Of a stretch of 64,000 nucleotides of DNA, positions 51,463-60,289 are shown piece after piece. The notes under the pieces were generated by a model. The model saw only the letters and a list, made by a program, of their open reading frames with translations. It ran no database searches and was not told the origin of the DNA. The translations under genes and the position numbers were made by a program. How positions within the stretch are numbered: the first letter of the stretch is position 1; each line of letters opens with the position of its first letter. Origin of the DNA: Lentzea guizhouensis (GTDB lineage: Bacteria; Actinomycetota; Actinomycetes; Mycobacteriales; Pseudonocardiaceae); assembly GCF_001701025.1 (NCBI RefSeq), contig NZ_CP016793.1, positions 7,502,001 through 7,566,000 of the forward strand, read 5' to 3'.

Positions 51463-52615
51463 GGTAACGCTGTTCCTGGGCGTTCAGCGTCAGCCGGGCG
51501 GCTTTCTCGTACTCCTCGCGTGCGTGTTCGTGGTTGCCGCGCAGGTCGAGCAGGTGGGCGCGGACGGCGTGGACGCGGTAGTGGTCGAGGTCCAGTGCGG
51601 ACAGTTCGGTCAGGGCCTGGTCGGGGCCGTGGACCATGGCGACGGCGACGATGCGGTTGAGGGCGACCATCGGGCCGGGTGCCAGTGCGGTGAGCAGCTC
51701 GTAGAGGCCGAGGATTTCCGGCCAGTCGGTGTCGTCCGCGGTTTTCGCGTCGGCGTGCACGGCGGCGATGGCGGCTTGCAGCTGGTAGGGGCCGATCTGG
51801 GTGGTTCGCAGGGCGTTGTGGATGAGCCGGGTGCCCTCCTCGATGGCGTCGGTGTCCCAGAGGCTGCGGTCCTGGTCGGCCAGCGGGACCAGGGCGCCGT
51901 GGTCGGTGGTGCGGGCGGGGCGGCGGGCGTCGGTGAGCAGCATCAACGCGAGCAGTCCGGCGAGTTCGCCGTCGTCGGGGCGGCGGCGGTGCAGCTGGCG
52001 GGTGAGGCGGATCGCCTCGGCGGTGAGGTCGACGCGGACGAGGTCGTCGCCGGAGCTGGCGGTGGAGCCTTCGGTGAAGATCAGGTAGAGCACGTGCAGC
52101 ACGGCGGTGAGGTCGGTCGGCGGGCGGAACTTGGCCCCGGCCTGTTTGATCTTCTGCTTCGCCCGGCTGATCCGCTGCGCGACGGTGGTCTCGGGCACCA
52201 GGAACGCCCTGGCGATCTCCGCCGTGGTCAGGCCACCCACCGCCCGCAGGGTCAGGGCGATCTGCGAGGCCGTGGTGAGGCTGTCGTGGCAGCACAGCGC
52301 GAGGATCGTCAGCGTGTCGTCCCGTGCGGGCACCGGATCCGCCGGTGGTGGGGTCAGGGCGACGACCTTGTCCTCCCGGGCCCGCCGTGCCACGTCGGAG
52401 CGGTACTGCTCGATCCAGCGGCGGCTGGCGGCGGTGATGAGCCAGCCCTGGGGGTTGTCCGGCACCCCGTCGGCCGGCCACTGCTGGGCGGCCTGCAGCA
52501 ACGCCTCCTGCACCGCGTCCTCGCACACGTCGAACTGGCCGTGGCGGCGCACCAGCACGCCGAGGACCTGCGGCGCGAGCTCACGCAGCAGGCCCTCGAC
52601 CGGCGTGCCGGTCAC
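51434..52615 (-). CDS. ECF sigma factor, ECF42-like with C-terminal helical extension
   Basis: A 393-residue sigma factor. Region 2 is visible as DVCEDAVQEALLQAAQQWP..DNPQGWLITAASRRWIEQYRS (about 25-75), region 4 as TLRAVGGLTTAEIARAFLVPETTVAQRISRAKQKIK (about 115-150). The remaining 230 residues form the TPR-like extension (DUF6596-like) typical of ECF42, with AAIAAVHADAKTADDTDWPEILGLYELL. GTG 52615 overlaps the stop of the YCII/DGPF gene (GTGA). There is no anti-sigma gene; in this group the extension is thought to control activity. Confidence 0.92.
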   Translation of the reverse strand: MTGTPVEGLLRELAPQVLGVLVRRHGQFDVCEDAVQEALLQAAQQWPADGVPDNPQGWLITAASRRWIEQYRSDVARRAREDKVVALTPPPADPVPARDDTLTILALCCHDSLTTASQIALTLRAVGGLTTAEIARAFLVPETTVAQRISRAKQKIKQAGAKFRPPTDLTAVLHVLYLIFTEGSTASSGDDLVRVDLTAEAIRLTRQLHRRRPDDGELAGLLALMLLTDARRPARTTDHGALVPLADQDRSLWDTDAIEEGTRLIHNALRTTQIGPYQLQAAIAAVHADAKTADDTDWPEILGLYELLTALAPGPMVALNRIVAVAMVHGPDQALTELSALDLDHYRVHAVRAHLLDLRGNHEHAREEYEKAARLTLNAQEQRYLRSRSRHPR

Positions 52616-52986
52616 ATGTCGTCCAGCATCGACATGTCCCACACCGGGCGGACCTCGATGCCGTCGTTGTGGGCGTCGGGCAACGTGGCCGCGTGGGCGA
52701 TGACCTGGTCGATCGTGTCGGCTTCGACCAGGTAGAACCCGGCCAGGTACTCCTTGGCCTCCGCGAACGGCCCGTCGGTCACCACGACCTCGCCGCCCCG
52801 GATGCTCACGCCCTTGCCGGTCTCCGGTCCCGGCAGGCCCTCGCTGACGATGAGCTCACCGGAGGCGCGCAGCTTGTCGGAGAGGTCGTAGTGCGCCTTC
52901 CCGAACTGCATTTGCTGCTCCTCGGTCAGCTTCTCCCACGCCGCCCGCGACTTGGGGTTGCTGTAGATCAGGATCAGGTACTTCAC
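52612..52986 (-). CDS. YCII/DGPF-domain protein, partner of the ECF sigma factor
   Basis: A 124-residue protein with the hallmark VTDGPFAEAKEYLAGFYLVE (DGPFAETKE-like) and the start VKYLILIYSNPKSRAAWEKL. GTG 52986 follows GGAGG by 6 bases. By family, DGPF proteins are encoded next to ECF42 sigma factors in many actinobacteria and often belong to their regulon; their biochemical role is unknown. The overlap with the sigma gene fits that pairing. Confidence 0.9.
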   Translation of the reverse strand: MKYLILIYSNPKSRAAWEKLTEEQQMQFGKAHYDLSDKLRASGELIVSEGLPGPETGKGVSIRGGEVVVTDGPFAEAKEYLAGFYLVEADTIDQVIAHAATLPDAHNDGIEVRPVWDMSMLDDM

Positions 52987-53093
52987 TTCCGGCCTCCACT
53001 CGGCTGGCTCGGCGAAAGATCTTCTCACCGCCATGTCGAAACCGCGGGCCATGTCTCGACACCGGTGTGTCAGCCGAGACGGAGGTTTGTGAG

Positions 53094-53546
53094 ATGACTT
53101 CGACACTGGTGCAGGACGAGACCGCGATCCGCGAGCTGTTCACCGAGCACGAGCAGGGCATGCGGCTGCGTTCCCCGGAACGCATCGTGGCGCGGTATGC
53201 GCAGGACGCGGTGACGTGCACGCTGGCGCCGCCGCTGCGCAACACCGGCCTGGACGCGCGTGACCCGGAGGCGCTGGCGGGGTGGATGGCCGGGTTCACC
53301 GGTCCGATCACGCTGGAGCACCGCGACCTGCAGGTCGTCGTGTCCGGGGACGTGGCGTTCGCGCACGGTCTGGCGCGGCTCGCGGCGGTCCCGGTCGGCT
53401 ACCCCGAGGGGTTCTCCATGTGGATGCGCACGACCGTGGGGTTGCAACGGCGTGATGGGCGGTGGTGGGTGACGCACGAGCACCAGTCGGTGCCGTTTCA
53501 CATGGACGGGTCGTTCCTGGCCGCCACCGACCTGGAGCCTCAGTAG
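53094..53546 (+). CDS. NTF2-like (SnoaL/YybH-type) protein
   Basis: A 150-residue cone-shaped NTF2-like fold protein: ETAIRELFTEHEQGMRLRSPERIVARYAQDAV, the hydrophobic strand ITLEHRDLQVVVSGDVAFAHGLARLAAV, and RRDGRWWVTHEHQSVPFHM at the end. Relatives are annotated as SgcJ/EcaC or ketosteroid-isomerase-like proteins; ligand unknown. ATG 53094 has GGAGG upstream. It is divergent from the YCII gene and its end overlaps the convergent SDR by 7 bases. Confidence 0.85.
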   Translation: MTSTLVQDETAIRELFTEHEQGMRLRSPERIVARYAQDAVTCTLAPPLRNTGLDARDPEALAGWMAGFTGPITLEHRDLQVVVSGDVAFAHGLARLAAVPVGYPEGFSMWMRTTVGLQRRDGRWWVTHEHQSVPFHMDGSFLAATDLEPQ

Positions 53547-54127
53547 ACGCGGACGATGCGGCCGGTGCCGTGGTGGACGCAGTCGAGGTAGTGCGGCACG
53601 ACCTCGTCCACCGGTATCGGCCGCAGCTGCGGGAAGCGTGCGGCGAAGGTGTGGCCGATCATGCCGGGGCTCACGACGTTGACCCGCATTCTCCTGGGCA
53701 GCTCGATCGCCGCGGAGAGCACGAAGCTGTGCAGGGCTCCGCTGATGACACCGCCGCCGGTGACACCGCGCGTGGGCCGGTCGGCGAAGATGCCCGAGGT
53801 CAGGGTGAACGACGCACCGTCGGCGCAGTGGTGCTGCCCGGTCAGCACGAGGTCGATCTGACCGAACAGCTTCGCGCGCATGTTCTTCCGCATCGACTCC
53901 GACGTCAGCGTGGCGAACTCGTCGAGTGCCCCGTGCGCCGCGACGCACACCACCGCGTCCACCTTCCCGACCTGGCGGTACATCGCCGCGATCGTCGCCG
54001 GATCGGTGAGATCGACGTGGACGTCACCGGTGGTGCGGGCGGCGGTGACGACCTCGTGGCCGCGCGTGCGCAACGCGGTGACCAGGGGTGTTCCGAGGGT
54101 GCCGGTGCCCACGACGAGTGCCCTCAT
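53540..54127 (-). CDS. Short-chain dehydrogenase (atypical, short)
   Basis: A 195-residue SDR-like protein. The cofactor motif is VVGTGTLGTPLVTAL, a shortened glycine pattern (GTGTLG), then VDAVVCVAAHGALDEF and a central strand ending LTSGIFADRPTRGVTGGGV. The catalytic YxxxK is absent; members of this short SDR group often lack it. ATG 54127 overlaps the upstream HTH stop (ATGA), so it is coupled to and probably controlled by that regulator. Confidence 0.85.
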   Translation of the reverse strand: MRALVVGTGTLGTPLVTALRTRGHEVVTAARTTGDVHVDLTDPATIAAMYRQVGKVDAVVCVAAHGALDEFATLTSESMRKNMRAKLFGQIDLVLTGQHHCADGASFTLTSGIFADRPTRGVTGGGVISGALHSFVLSAAIELPRRMRVNVVSPGMIGHTFAARFPQLRPIPVDEVVPHYLDCVHHGTGRIVRVY

Positions 54128-54862
54128 CGGGTGGTCTCCCGGGCGAGCAGGGTGAGGGCGTCGGCGTCCGCGGTGCCGGGGCGGGCGTAGAACAGGCCCA
54201 GCTGCTGGTCGTCGTCGGGCAGGCTGACGGTCTCGTTCGCCAGCGTCACCCGGCCCACGACCGGGTGGTCGAGCTCGCGGACGTAGTGCGAGCAGGTCCG
54301 CACCGGTTTGCGCGCCCACATGCGGGCGAACTCGCGGCTCCGCGCGGTCAGCTGCCCGATGTGTTGCTGCGGGTCGAGGAACAGCATGCGGGCGATGTTG
54401 GGCCGGTGCCGCTGCTCGGGTGCGTGCGGGTCGAGGTGGCCGGCGAGCAGGGCGTGCCCGAGCGGGTTCCAGGCGAGCACGTCGGCGCGGTGGTCCAGCA
54501 GCACCGCCGCCGTCGTGGGCAGTGCGGCGAGCAGGTCGCGGATCTCGGGGCGTGGCCTGGTTCGGCGGGCACGGGGTGCGGCGGGTGCGGGTGGGAGCCA
54601 GCAGCCGCAGGTGGCCGTGCTCGGCCGGGTCGAGCCGCAGCGCGGTGGCCAGCGCGTCGAGGACGGCGGTGGAGGCGCTGGTGCTGACGCCCTGTTCGAG
54701 GCGGGTGTAGTAGCCGACGCTGACGCCGGCCAGCTCGGCGAGCTCTTCGCGGCGCAGACCGGGGACGCGGCGGTGGGTGTGGCCGGGTGGGAGGCCGGCG
54801 TCGGCGGGGGTGAGGCGTTCGCGGCGGCTGCGCAGGAAGTCGCCGAGGTCGGTCGTGATCAC
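54124..54862 (-). pseudogene. XRE/MmyB-type regulator gene with a frameshift
   Basis: The N-terminal HTH reads well from GTG 54862 (LGDFLRSRRERLTPADAGLP, RVPGLRREELAELAGVSVGYYTRLEQG). After LLAPTRTRRTPCPPNQ (about 54550) the frame turns to nonsense. The next frame continues RPEIRDLLAALPTTAAVLLD and then the MmyB domain with HRADVLAWNPLGHALLAGHL through to TGA at 54124. A one-base indel at about 54545-54560 joins them into a normal-length regulator of about 245 residues. It may be a sequencing error. Confidence 0.75.
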
Positions 54863-54928
54863 CACACCATCGTGGCGCCGATCTGCGTGTTGTGCCTGCA
54901 CCTGTCAGGTGCACCTTCGGGACGTGCG

Positions 54929-54969
54929 CCGGGGCCCGGACCGTGCAGGGGGTGCGGTCCGGGCCCCGG
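54929..54969. terminator. Strong GC hairpin
   Basis: CCGGGGCCCGGACC (54929-54942) and GGTCCGGGCCCCGG (54956-54969) pair perfectly around a 13-base loop. No T-run follows on either strand. It separates the minus-strand regulator gene from the integrase gene ending at 55316. Confidence 0.6.
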
Positions 54970-55315
54970 TCTTCCTGGCGGCGGGTCCTCGCTCGACGTT
55001 CACGGTGCCGGTGAACCGTGGAACAGCCCGGCCGTCGTCGATGACCGGGCGTGGTGATCGTATTGCGCAGAGTGCATGGATCCAGCAACTCCCAAGATCC
55101 GAGATCGCTTCACAAACTGAGCTGCTCCGCTGGTCACGACATCCGCTTCCGTCCGCATGGTGGGACAAAACGGCAGCTCAACCGCTATGGAAACAGCGCG
55201 GAAACAGACAGCGGCGCTCGCCCGTCCGGTTCAGCGCACTGCGCTGTCCGACGTAGCCCCACCGCAGGGATCTTGTTTACAGTTAACGCAGTGCTCTGAG
55301 ACCTGGGTCACGAAT
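54970..55315. other. Intergenic stretch without recognised gene
   Basis: About 350 bases downstream of the integrase stop. I see a weak inverted repeat around 55000-55025 (GTTCACGG with CCGTGGAAC) and no reading frame with a known domain. Confidence 0.35.
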
Positions 55316-56434
55316 TCACAGGCCGAGGCGGGTGACCGCGTTGTCTTCAAGCGGGTTCGCCGTGCGGATGTAGCGGTGCACCATGCGCGGGTTCGTCCAC
55401 CGGCCCTGCCGCATGATCTCCCGGTCGCTCGCCCCGCCCAGCGCCGCCTGCGTCGCGAACCCCGCCCGCAGCGAATGCCCGCCGAACAGCTCCGGGTCCA
55501 GCCCCGCCCTCACCGCGTACCGCTTCACCAGCTCCGCCACCGCACGCCCCGACATCGCCTTGGAGCCGATGCCGCCGTGCCGGTTGATCACCGGGAACAC
55601 CGCCCCGGTCCGCCCGGTGCCCTGGTAGCCGTGACAGCGGTGCAACCCCGACTCCACCGGCTCACGCCCGTCGAGCACGTCCGCCCAGTCCGCGAACGCG
55701 CACACCGGGCACGTCGGCCGCCGGCTGCCGCGCGGCAGCACCACCGTCTGCTGGTGACGGCCCGTCTGGTCCGTCTTCGTCGTCCCCAGGGCGATCAGCA
55801 ACAACGGCTCGTGCGTGCGCGGATCCACGTCCACCGTCACGTCCTCGAACTCGATCGCCGCCAGCTCACTGCGCCGCAACGCCCCCGCGAACCCCACCAG
55901 CAGCAGCACCGCGTCCCGTGCGCGCGCCGGCCCCTCCTGCGGGCGTTCGGCCAGCAGCGCTTCCAGCGTGTCCAGCAGCACCGGGCGTTTGCGCCGGGGC
56001 TGCGCCTTGCGGGAACGGCGGATACCGCGCAACGTCAGCCGCACCACGTCACTGCGCGTCGGACTCGGCAACCCGTTCGCCGCGTGCACCGCCGAGATCG
56101 CCGCCGACTTGCGCTCCAGCGTCGAGGCCCCGAACGCCGCCGACCCGTCCGGCTTCACCGTGTCCGCCGCCGCGGCCAGGTAGACCGCCACGTCCAGCGG
56201 ATCCGCCGGCAACGCCTGCCTGCCCTCCGCCGCACACCACCCCGCCCACCCGATCCAGTCCGACCGGTAGGCCCGCACCGTGTTCGTGGACTGGGCGGCG
56301 CGCAGGTACGTCGCCAGCGACGCCGCCTGCTCGTCGTCGAACCGCGCCCGCACCGCCGCCAGCGCCTGCGCGTCCACCAGCACCGAGTGCGACACCCGCA
56401 CCAGCGCGCTCTGGACCGGCTCCGGCAGGCTCAC
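55316..56434 (-). CDS. Tyrosine recombinase/site-specific integrase
   Basis: A 372-residue recombinase. The N-terminal SAM-like domain is FDDEQAASLATYLRAAQSTNTVRAYRSDWIGWAGWCAAEG. The catalytic domain has the first Arg in GALRRSELAAIEF, a Lys in GTTKTDQTG, H-x-x-R in GGHSLRAGFATQ, a second position His/Trp as GRWTNPRMV and the nucleophile Tyr in HRYIR. GTG 56434 overlaps the stop of the aldolase-like gene (GTGA). In the window as given, the reading frame runs through from that gene without a stop, because of a G6-run indel. Its target site is unknown. Confidence 0.88.
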   Translation of the reverse strand: MSLPEPVQSALVRVSHSVLVDAQALAAVRARFDDEQAASLATYLRAAQSTNTVRAYRSDWIGWAGWCAAEGRQALPADPLDVAVYLAAAADTVKPDGSAAFGASTLERKSAAISAVHAANGLPSPTRSDVVRLTLRGIRRSRKAQPRRKRPVLLDTLEALLAERPQEGPARARDAVLLLVGFAGALRRSELAAIEFEDVTVDVDPRTHEPLLLIALGTTKTDQTGRHQQTVVLPRGSRRPTCPVCAFADWADVLDGREPVESGLHRCHGYQGTGRTGAVFPVINRHGGIGSKAMSGRAVAELVKRYAVRAGLDPELFGGHSLRAGFATQAALGGASDREIMRQGRWTNPRMVHRYIRTANPLEDNAVTRLGL

Positions 56435-57481
56435 ACCCGCGATGGTAGCCCTCTGATCAACTCCGCCACCTCCCGCGGCGAGAGCTCCACCGCCCCGATC
56501 CCCACCCCCCTCGAAGCTGCAGCGCCCCGGATCCGGATTCGACCGCGTGTAGAGGAAGAGCTTCGTCCCCGTCTCCTGCACCACGCTGTCCGCCGCCCGC
56601 TGCGCGTCCCGCGGCGACATCGGCAGGTGGACGTGGAACATCGGCGTCGACGGCACCTGCGGCACCGTGTGCGCGAACCCGTCGGCGTTGATCGCCGCCG
56701 CCAACGCCCGCGCGTGGTCGCGGAACTCCGCCATCCGCGGCAGCACCTCGTCGAGCCCCATCAACGCGAACACCGCCAACGGCCACGCGTCCACGACCGC
56801 CCCGCCCAGCCGGCGCCGCCACACCGCCGCGTGCCCGACCGTCTCCGCGTCACCGGCCAGCACCGCGCCCCGCGTGCCCTCCAGTCCTTTGTAGAGCGAC
56901 ACGTACACGGTGTCGAACAACGCCGCGATCTCCGCCAGTGACGCGTCGTACCCGGTCTGCGCCTCCCACAACCGCGCCCCGTCACAATGTGCCGCCGCAC
57001 CCCTTCCACGCGCCCACTGCGTCTGCGCCTGCAGGTCCGCGAAGTCCGGCAGCTGGCCGCCGATGTCACGCTGCGGCAGCTCCCACACCACCGCCGCCAA
57101 CGGCTCACCGACCGCTCCCAGGTCTCCCAGCGTCAGCAGCTCGTTGCGGTCACCCACCGGGTGGAACCGCAACCCGTGCACCGCGCTGTACCCCTGGTTC
57201 TCCCACACCTGCAGATGCGACTGCGGATGCCCGGCGAACGCGTGCCGGCCCGTTCTCTCCGCGTGCACCCGCAGCGCCGTCTGCTGCGCCATCGTGCCCG
57301 ACGGGAAGAACAACGCCTTCGGCTTGCCCAGCAGCCCCGCGACCCGCTCCTCCAGCTCCCGCACCGGGTCCTCCGGCGCGGTGTCCGGGCGGATCCGCCC
57401 GCTCTCCTGCAGACGCCGCACCATCTCGAACGGTGAACGGCGCGGGGACGCGTGCAACGACAGCGAGCGACGGATCTCCAT
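56431..57481 (-). CDS. Threonine aldolase/beta-eliminating lyase-like PLP enzyme, one-base frameshift near the end
   Basis: A PLP-dependent fold type I enzyme. It starts MEIRRSLSLHASPRRSPFEM at ATG 57481, then PKALFFPSGTMAQQTALRVH, the Asp of AAHCDGARLWEAQ, the PLP Lys in VYVSLYKGLEGTRGAVLAG, and STPMFHVHLPMSPRDAQRAA. Near the C-terminus a run of six G (plus-strand C6 at 56505-56510) shifts the frame. With one G fewer it reads GIGAVELSPREVAELIRGLP and stops with TGA at 56431, overlapping the integrase start. As given, the frame instead continues into the integrase, giving an apparent 721-residue fusion (55316-57481). Confidence 0.8.
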
Positions 57482-57543
57482 CACCCGACCCTAGGTGCTG
57501 CACATCACTGGCAACAGCGCCTTTTGACGGGCTTGCGCCGAGG

Positions 57544-57924
57544 TCAGGTGCGGGCGGCCAACGCCGCGAACCGCTCGTCCAGCTCCGCCTCGTCCGCCAC
57601 GAACCACAACTGCCGGCCCTGGTTCGACTCGTAGACGAAATCACGCAACGCCGTGCTCCGCTCCACGTACGCGCTGATGTCACCGACGACCGCGACACCG
57701 AAGCCGTACTGCTGGAACTTCTGCACCACCGCGCCCGCCACCCGCGTGCGCAGCCGGAAGAAGTCCTCCGCCAGCCGCTGCGCCGGCACCACGATCCACG
57801 CGACGTCCTGACCCCACAGGGTGCCGATCAGGTCCACAGCGGACTGCTCGTCACCGATCACCGCACCGGTGGGGGAGCACATCAGGACCGTCACGCCGTG
57901 GCGCGCCCGCACAACATCAGACAT
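57544..57924 (-). CDS. DUF4180 family protein
   Basis: A 126-residue protein: VAWIVVPAQRLAEDFFRLRT, VAGAVVQKFQQYGFGVAVVG, then SAYVERSTALRDFVYESNQG and LWFVADEAELDER, which matches the DUF4180 family (small alpha/beta protein, function unknown). ATG 57924. It is divergent from the adenosine deaminase gene and lies 62 bases before the aldolase-like gene. Confidence 0.85.
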   Translation of the reverse strand: MSDVVRARHGVTVLMCSPTGAVIGDEQSAVDLIGTLWGQDVAWIVVPAQRLAEDFFRLRTRVAGAVVQKFQQYGFGVAVVGDISAYVERSTALRDFVYESNQGRQLWFVADEAELDERFAALAART

Positions 57925-58071
57925 GCGCAGCAAACTAGCGGCCACCCACCACCGTCGTCGCGCGCATTTGCCCCCTGACCGCGCGACCTGAACCTCACCC
58001 CCGTACCTGGAGATGGGCGGGTGCGGAAATGGGCAGGCGCGGCACCGGCGGTGGTCCCTAGGGTCACACCC

Positions 58072-59049
58072 ATGCGTGATCTTGTGACGTTGCCCAAAGC
58101 ACACCTGCACGTGCACCTGGAAAGCACCGTACGACCCGGCACCCTCGCCGAGCTCGCGGACCGCCACGGCGTCGAGGTCCCCGCCCACACCACCGGAACC
58201 TTCGACGGCTTCGGCCCGTTCGCCGTGCACAACGGCGCCGTACGGGACTGCCTGCGGGAGCCCGGCGACTTCCACCGGATCGCCTACGAGTTCTGCGCCG
58301 AGGAAGCAGCGCAGGGGACCCGCTACGCCGAGGTCACGTTCACCGCGGCAGCCCACGGAGAACGACTCGGTGATCCGGACATGCCGCTCGGAGCGGTACT
58401 CGCCGGGCTCGCCGCAGGACAGACCGCCCACGGCATCGAATGCCGTGTGATCGTGGACCACCCCAGGAAGAGGTCACCGCAGCGGTTCGAAGACTCGCTC
58501 CGACTCGCCGTCGAGCACCCGCAGGTCGTCGCGATCGGCGTCGCCGGAGCGGAGGACCACCCCCTCACCCCGTTCGCCACCGTCTTCCGCGCCGCCCGAG
58601 AAGCCGGCATCGGACTCGTGCACCACGCAGGAGAAACCTGCGGAGCACCGAGCATCGCCGAAGCCGTCACCCTCGGACAGGCCGACCGCATCGGACACGG
58701 CATCCGCGCACTCGACGACCCGTCCGTCGTCGCCCTGCTGCGTGACCGCGCCGTCCCACTGGAAGTGTGTCCGTCGTCCAACGTCGCGTTGGGACTGGTC
58801 GAATCGCTCTCCTCCCACCCGCTGCCGAAACTCCTCGACGCCGGCCTGACCGTCACGATCAACACCGACATCCCCTCCGCGACCGGCATCGGCCTGGCCG
58901 AGGAGTACTCACTGGTGCGATCGACCTTCGGCTACACCGACGACCGCATGGCCTGCTTCGCCCTCGCCGCCGTCGACGCCTCCTTCGCACCCGACGATCT
59001 GCGGGACTCGCTGCGTCAGGACATCGCCGCCTGGCGCGCCGGCTCGTAA
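58072..59049 (+). CDS. add: Adenosine deaminase
   Basis: A 325-residue purine deaminase of the amidohydrolase superfamily, converting adenosine to inosine or acting on a related purine. The zinc motif is KAHLHVHLEST (HxH), GIGLVHHAGETCGA supplies the next His and the catalytic Glu, RIGHGIRALDDP the following His, CPSSNVALG the substrate loop, and INTDIPSA the last zinc Asp (usual DDP replaced by TDIP). ATG 58072. The 3' end overlaps the convergent gene at 59016. Confidence 0.93.
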   Translation: MRDLVTLPKAHLHVHLESTVRPGTLAELADRHGVEVPAHTTGTFDGFGPFAVHNGAVRDCLREPGDFHRIAYEFCAEEAAQGTRYAEVTFTAAAHGERLGDPDMPLGAVLAGLAAGQTAHGIECRVIVDHPRKRSPQRFEDSLRLAVEHPQVVAIGVAGAEDHPLTPFATVFRAAREAGIGLVHHAGETCGAPSIAEAVTLGQADRIGHGIRALDDPSVVALLRDRAVPLEVCPSSNVALGLVESLSSHPLPKLLDAGLTVTINTDIPSATGIGLAEEYSLVRSTFGYTDDRMACFALAAVDASFAPDDLRDSLRQDIAAWRAGS

Positions 59050-59720
59050 CACACCAGACCGTGCTTGGCCGCCAGCAACGACACCAGGTCCACCACCCGG
59101 CGCCACTGCGGCCACACCACGTGCACGATCACCGCGTCCGTCGCCACCGTCAGCGCCTCGTCCCACGACGGCACGTGCACCGGGGGACGCGCATCCGGAA
59201 CGCTTCGAGGATCCGGCGCGGCCCGCGTGTCCGACGCGCTTGGAAGAACCGCCGAGGACCGCGAACCGGGCGCCCCTGGGACAGCCGCTGAAGACCGCGA
59301 GCCCGGCGTGCCCAGCAGCTGCGCCGACAACCGCGTGTCCGGCGCAGCTGGAAGAACCGCCGAAGACCGCGTGTCCGGCGCGCTTCCGGAAGCCGGCGCG
59401 GTGCGGGTGTCCGACGCACTCTGAGAGAGCGACGCGGTTCGTTGATCCGGCGACGTCCGCGAGCCGGGTGGACTGTGCCGGGGCAGCGCAGTCCACCCGG
59501 CCAGCGCAGTCTGCCCGGCCGGCCCGGTCTGCCCGGCTGGCCCGGTCTGTGGGTCGGGTGGGTCCGGCGAGGTCTGCTTCAGCTCCCGCACGAACGCCGC
59601 CACCCGCGGCTCGAACGCCCCCAACGGCGACGCCCGCAGCTCCGCGTACCGCGCCGCCGCCTCCGCGAACGACTCCGGGCCCGGCGCCCGCCACACCACC
59701 AGATCGAACGGGACGTCCAT
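59016..59720 (-). CDS. Hypothetical protein with expanded 12-residue repeat linker
   Basis: A 234-residue protein. The first 45 residues (FDLVVWRAPGPESFAEAAAR...) and the last 60 (WDEALTVATDAVIVHVVWPQ, LLAAKHGLVCYEP) look like the two halves of a small conserved actinobacterial domain. Between them lies a low-complexity linker with a 12-residue repeat (pattern AP(D/G)(T/S)RSSAVLPA), encoded by 36-bp repeats at 59227-59442, and a G/Q/T-rich stretch. ATG 59720 shares one base with the DUF4240 stop. Function unknown; the repeat seems to be an insertion-prone hinge. Confidence 0.7.
   Translation of the reverse strand: MDVPFDLVVWRAPGPESFAEAAARYAELRASPLGAFEPRVAAFVRELKQTSPDPPDPQTGPAGQTGPAGQTALAGWTALPRHSPPGSRTSPDQRTASLSQSASDTRTAPASGSAPDTRSSAVLPAAPDTRLSAQLLGTPGSRSSAAVPGAPGSRSSAVLPSASDTRAAPDPRSVPDARPPVHVPSWDEALTVATDAVIVHVVWPQWRRVVDLVSLLAAKHGLVCYEPARQAAMS
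59227..59442. repeat. Six imperfect 36-bp tandem units
   Basis: Units start at 59227, 59263, 59299, 59335, 59371 and 59407. The first and fourth are nearly identical (GTGTCCGACGCGCTTGGAAG versus GTGTCCGGCGCAGCTGGAAG, then the same AACCGCCGA start); the others diverge. Since 36 is a multiple of three, gain or loss of units keeps the frame of the gene. Confidence 0.85.
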
Positions 59721-60289
59721 CACGCCACCTTCCCGAACAACACACCCAACCGCGGCACCCGCCGGCCGATCTCCCGCGGGTCCGCGAAGTCCCAGTGCTC
59801 TCCGGACGGCTCCGGCGAGACCAGCAGCTCGTGGTCGCCGAGGAGCTCCTGCAGCTCAGCCGAGCCCGGCTCACCCGACAGCGCCTCGGAGGCCACGTGG
59901 TCGAGACCTTCCCAGTCCGGCCACTCGTCATCCGGCCACGCGTGAACACCACCCGAAGCGGCGAGGTGCCGCACGTGCGGCACCTCGGCCAGGGCGTCCG
60001 GATCGGCCGCCACCGCCTCGAACGTCTCGCGCCCCAGCCCGATCAGCCACGCCTGGAAGTAGAAGAACCCGTCGTCCGAGCACAGACCCGCGCAGATCAG
60101 GTCCGCGGCGTGCCAGTGCCCCCACGTGTCCACCCGGCGGCGCAGCTCGTCCACGCGCAGCGCGAAGCCGGCGATCTCCGCCGGCGGCAACGACGCCAGG
60201 GAGGCGGTCAGCCACTCCAGGCGGGCGTCCTGGTCGGCGGTCTGCGAGGCGGACCGGTCGAGCAGGGCCCAGAACGCGTTCAGGTCCAT
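59720..60289 (-). CDS. DUF4240 family protein
   Basis: A 189-residue protein. The start MDLNAFWALLDRSASQTADQ, then FALRVDELRRRVDTWGHWHA, DLICAGLCSDDGFFYFQAWL and IGLGRETFEAVAADPDALAE is the DUF4240 pattern (often linked to WGR-like or molybdate-metabolism-like regulatory proteins; function unknown). ATG 60289. It is coupled by an overlapping TGATG to the repeat-containing gene downstream and divergent from hrpA. Confidence 0.85.
   Translation of the reverse strand: MDLNAFWALLDRSASQTADQDARLEWLTASLASLPPAEIAGFALRVDELRRRVDTWGHWHAADLICAGLCSDDGFFYFQAWLIGLGRETFEAVAADPDALAEVPHVRHLAASGGVHAWPDDEWPDWEGLDHVASEALSGEPGSAELQELLGDHELLVSPEPSGEHWDFADPREIGRRVPRLGVLFGKVA

Noticed and set aside
59227..59442. CRISPR-like array
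   Set aside because: Units are adjacent without spacers and are imperfect in-frame coding repeats; no cas genes.
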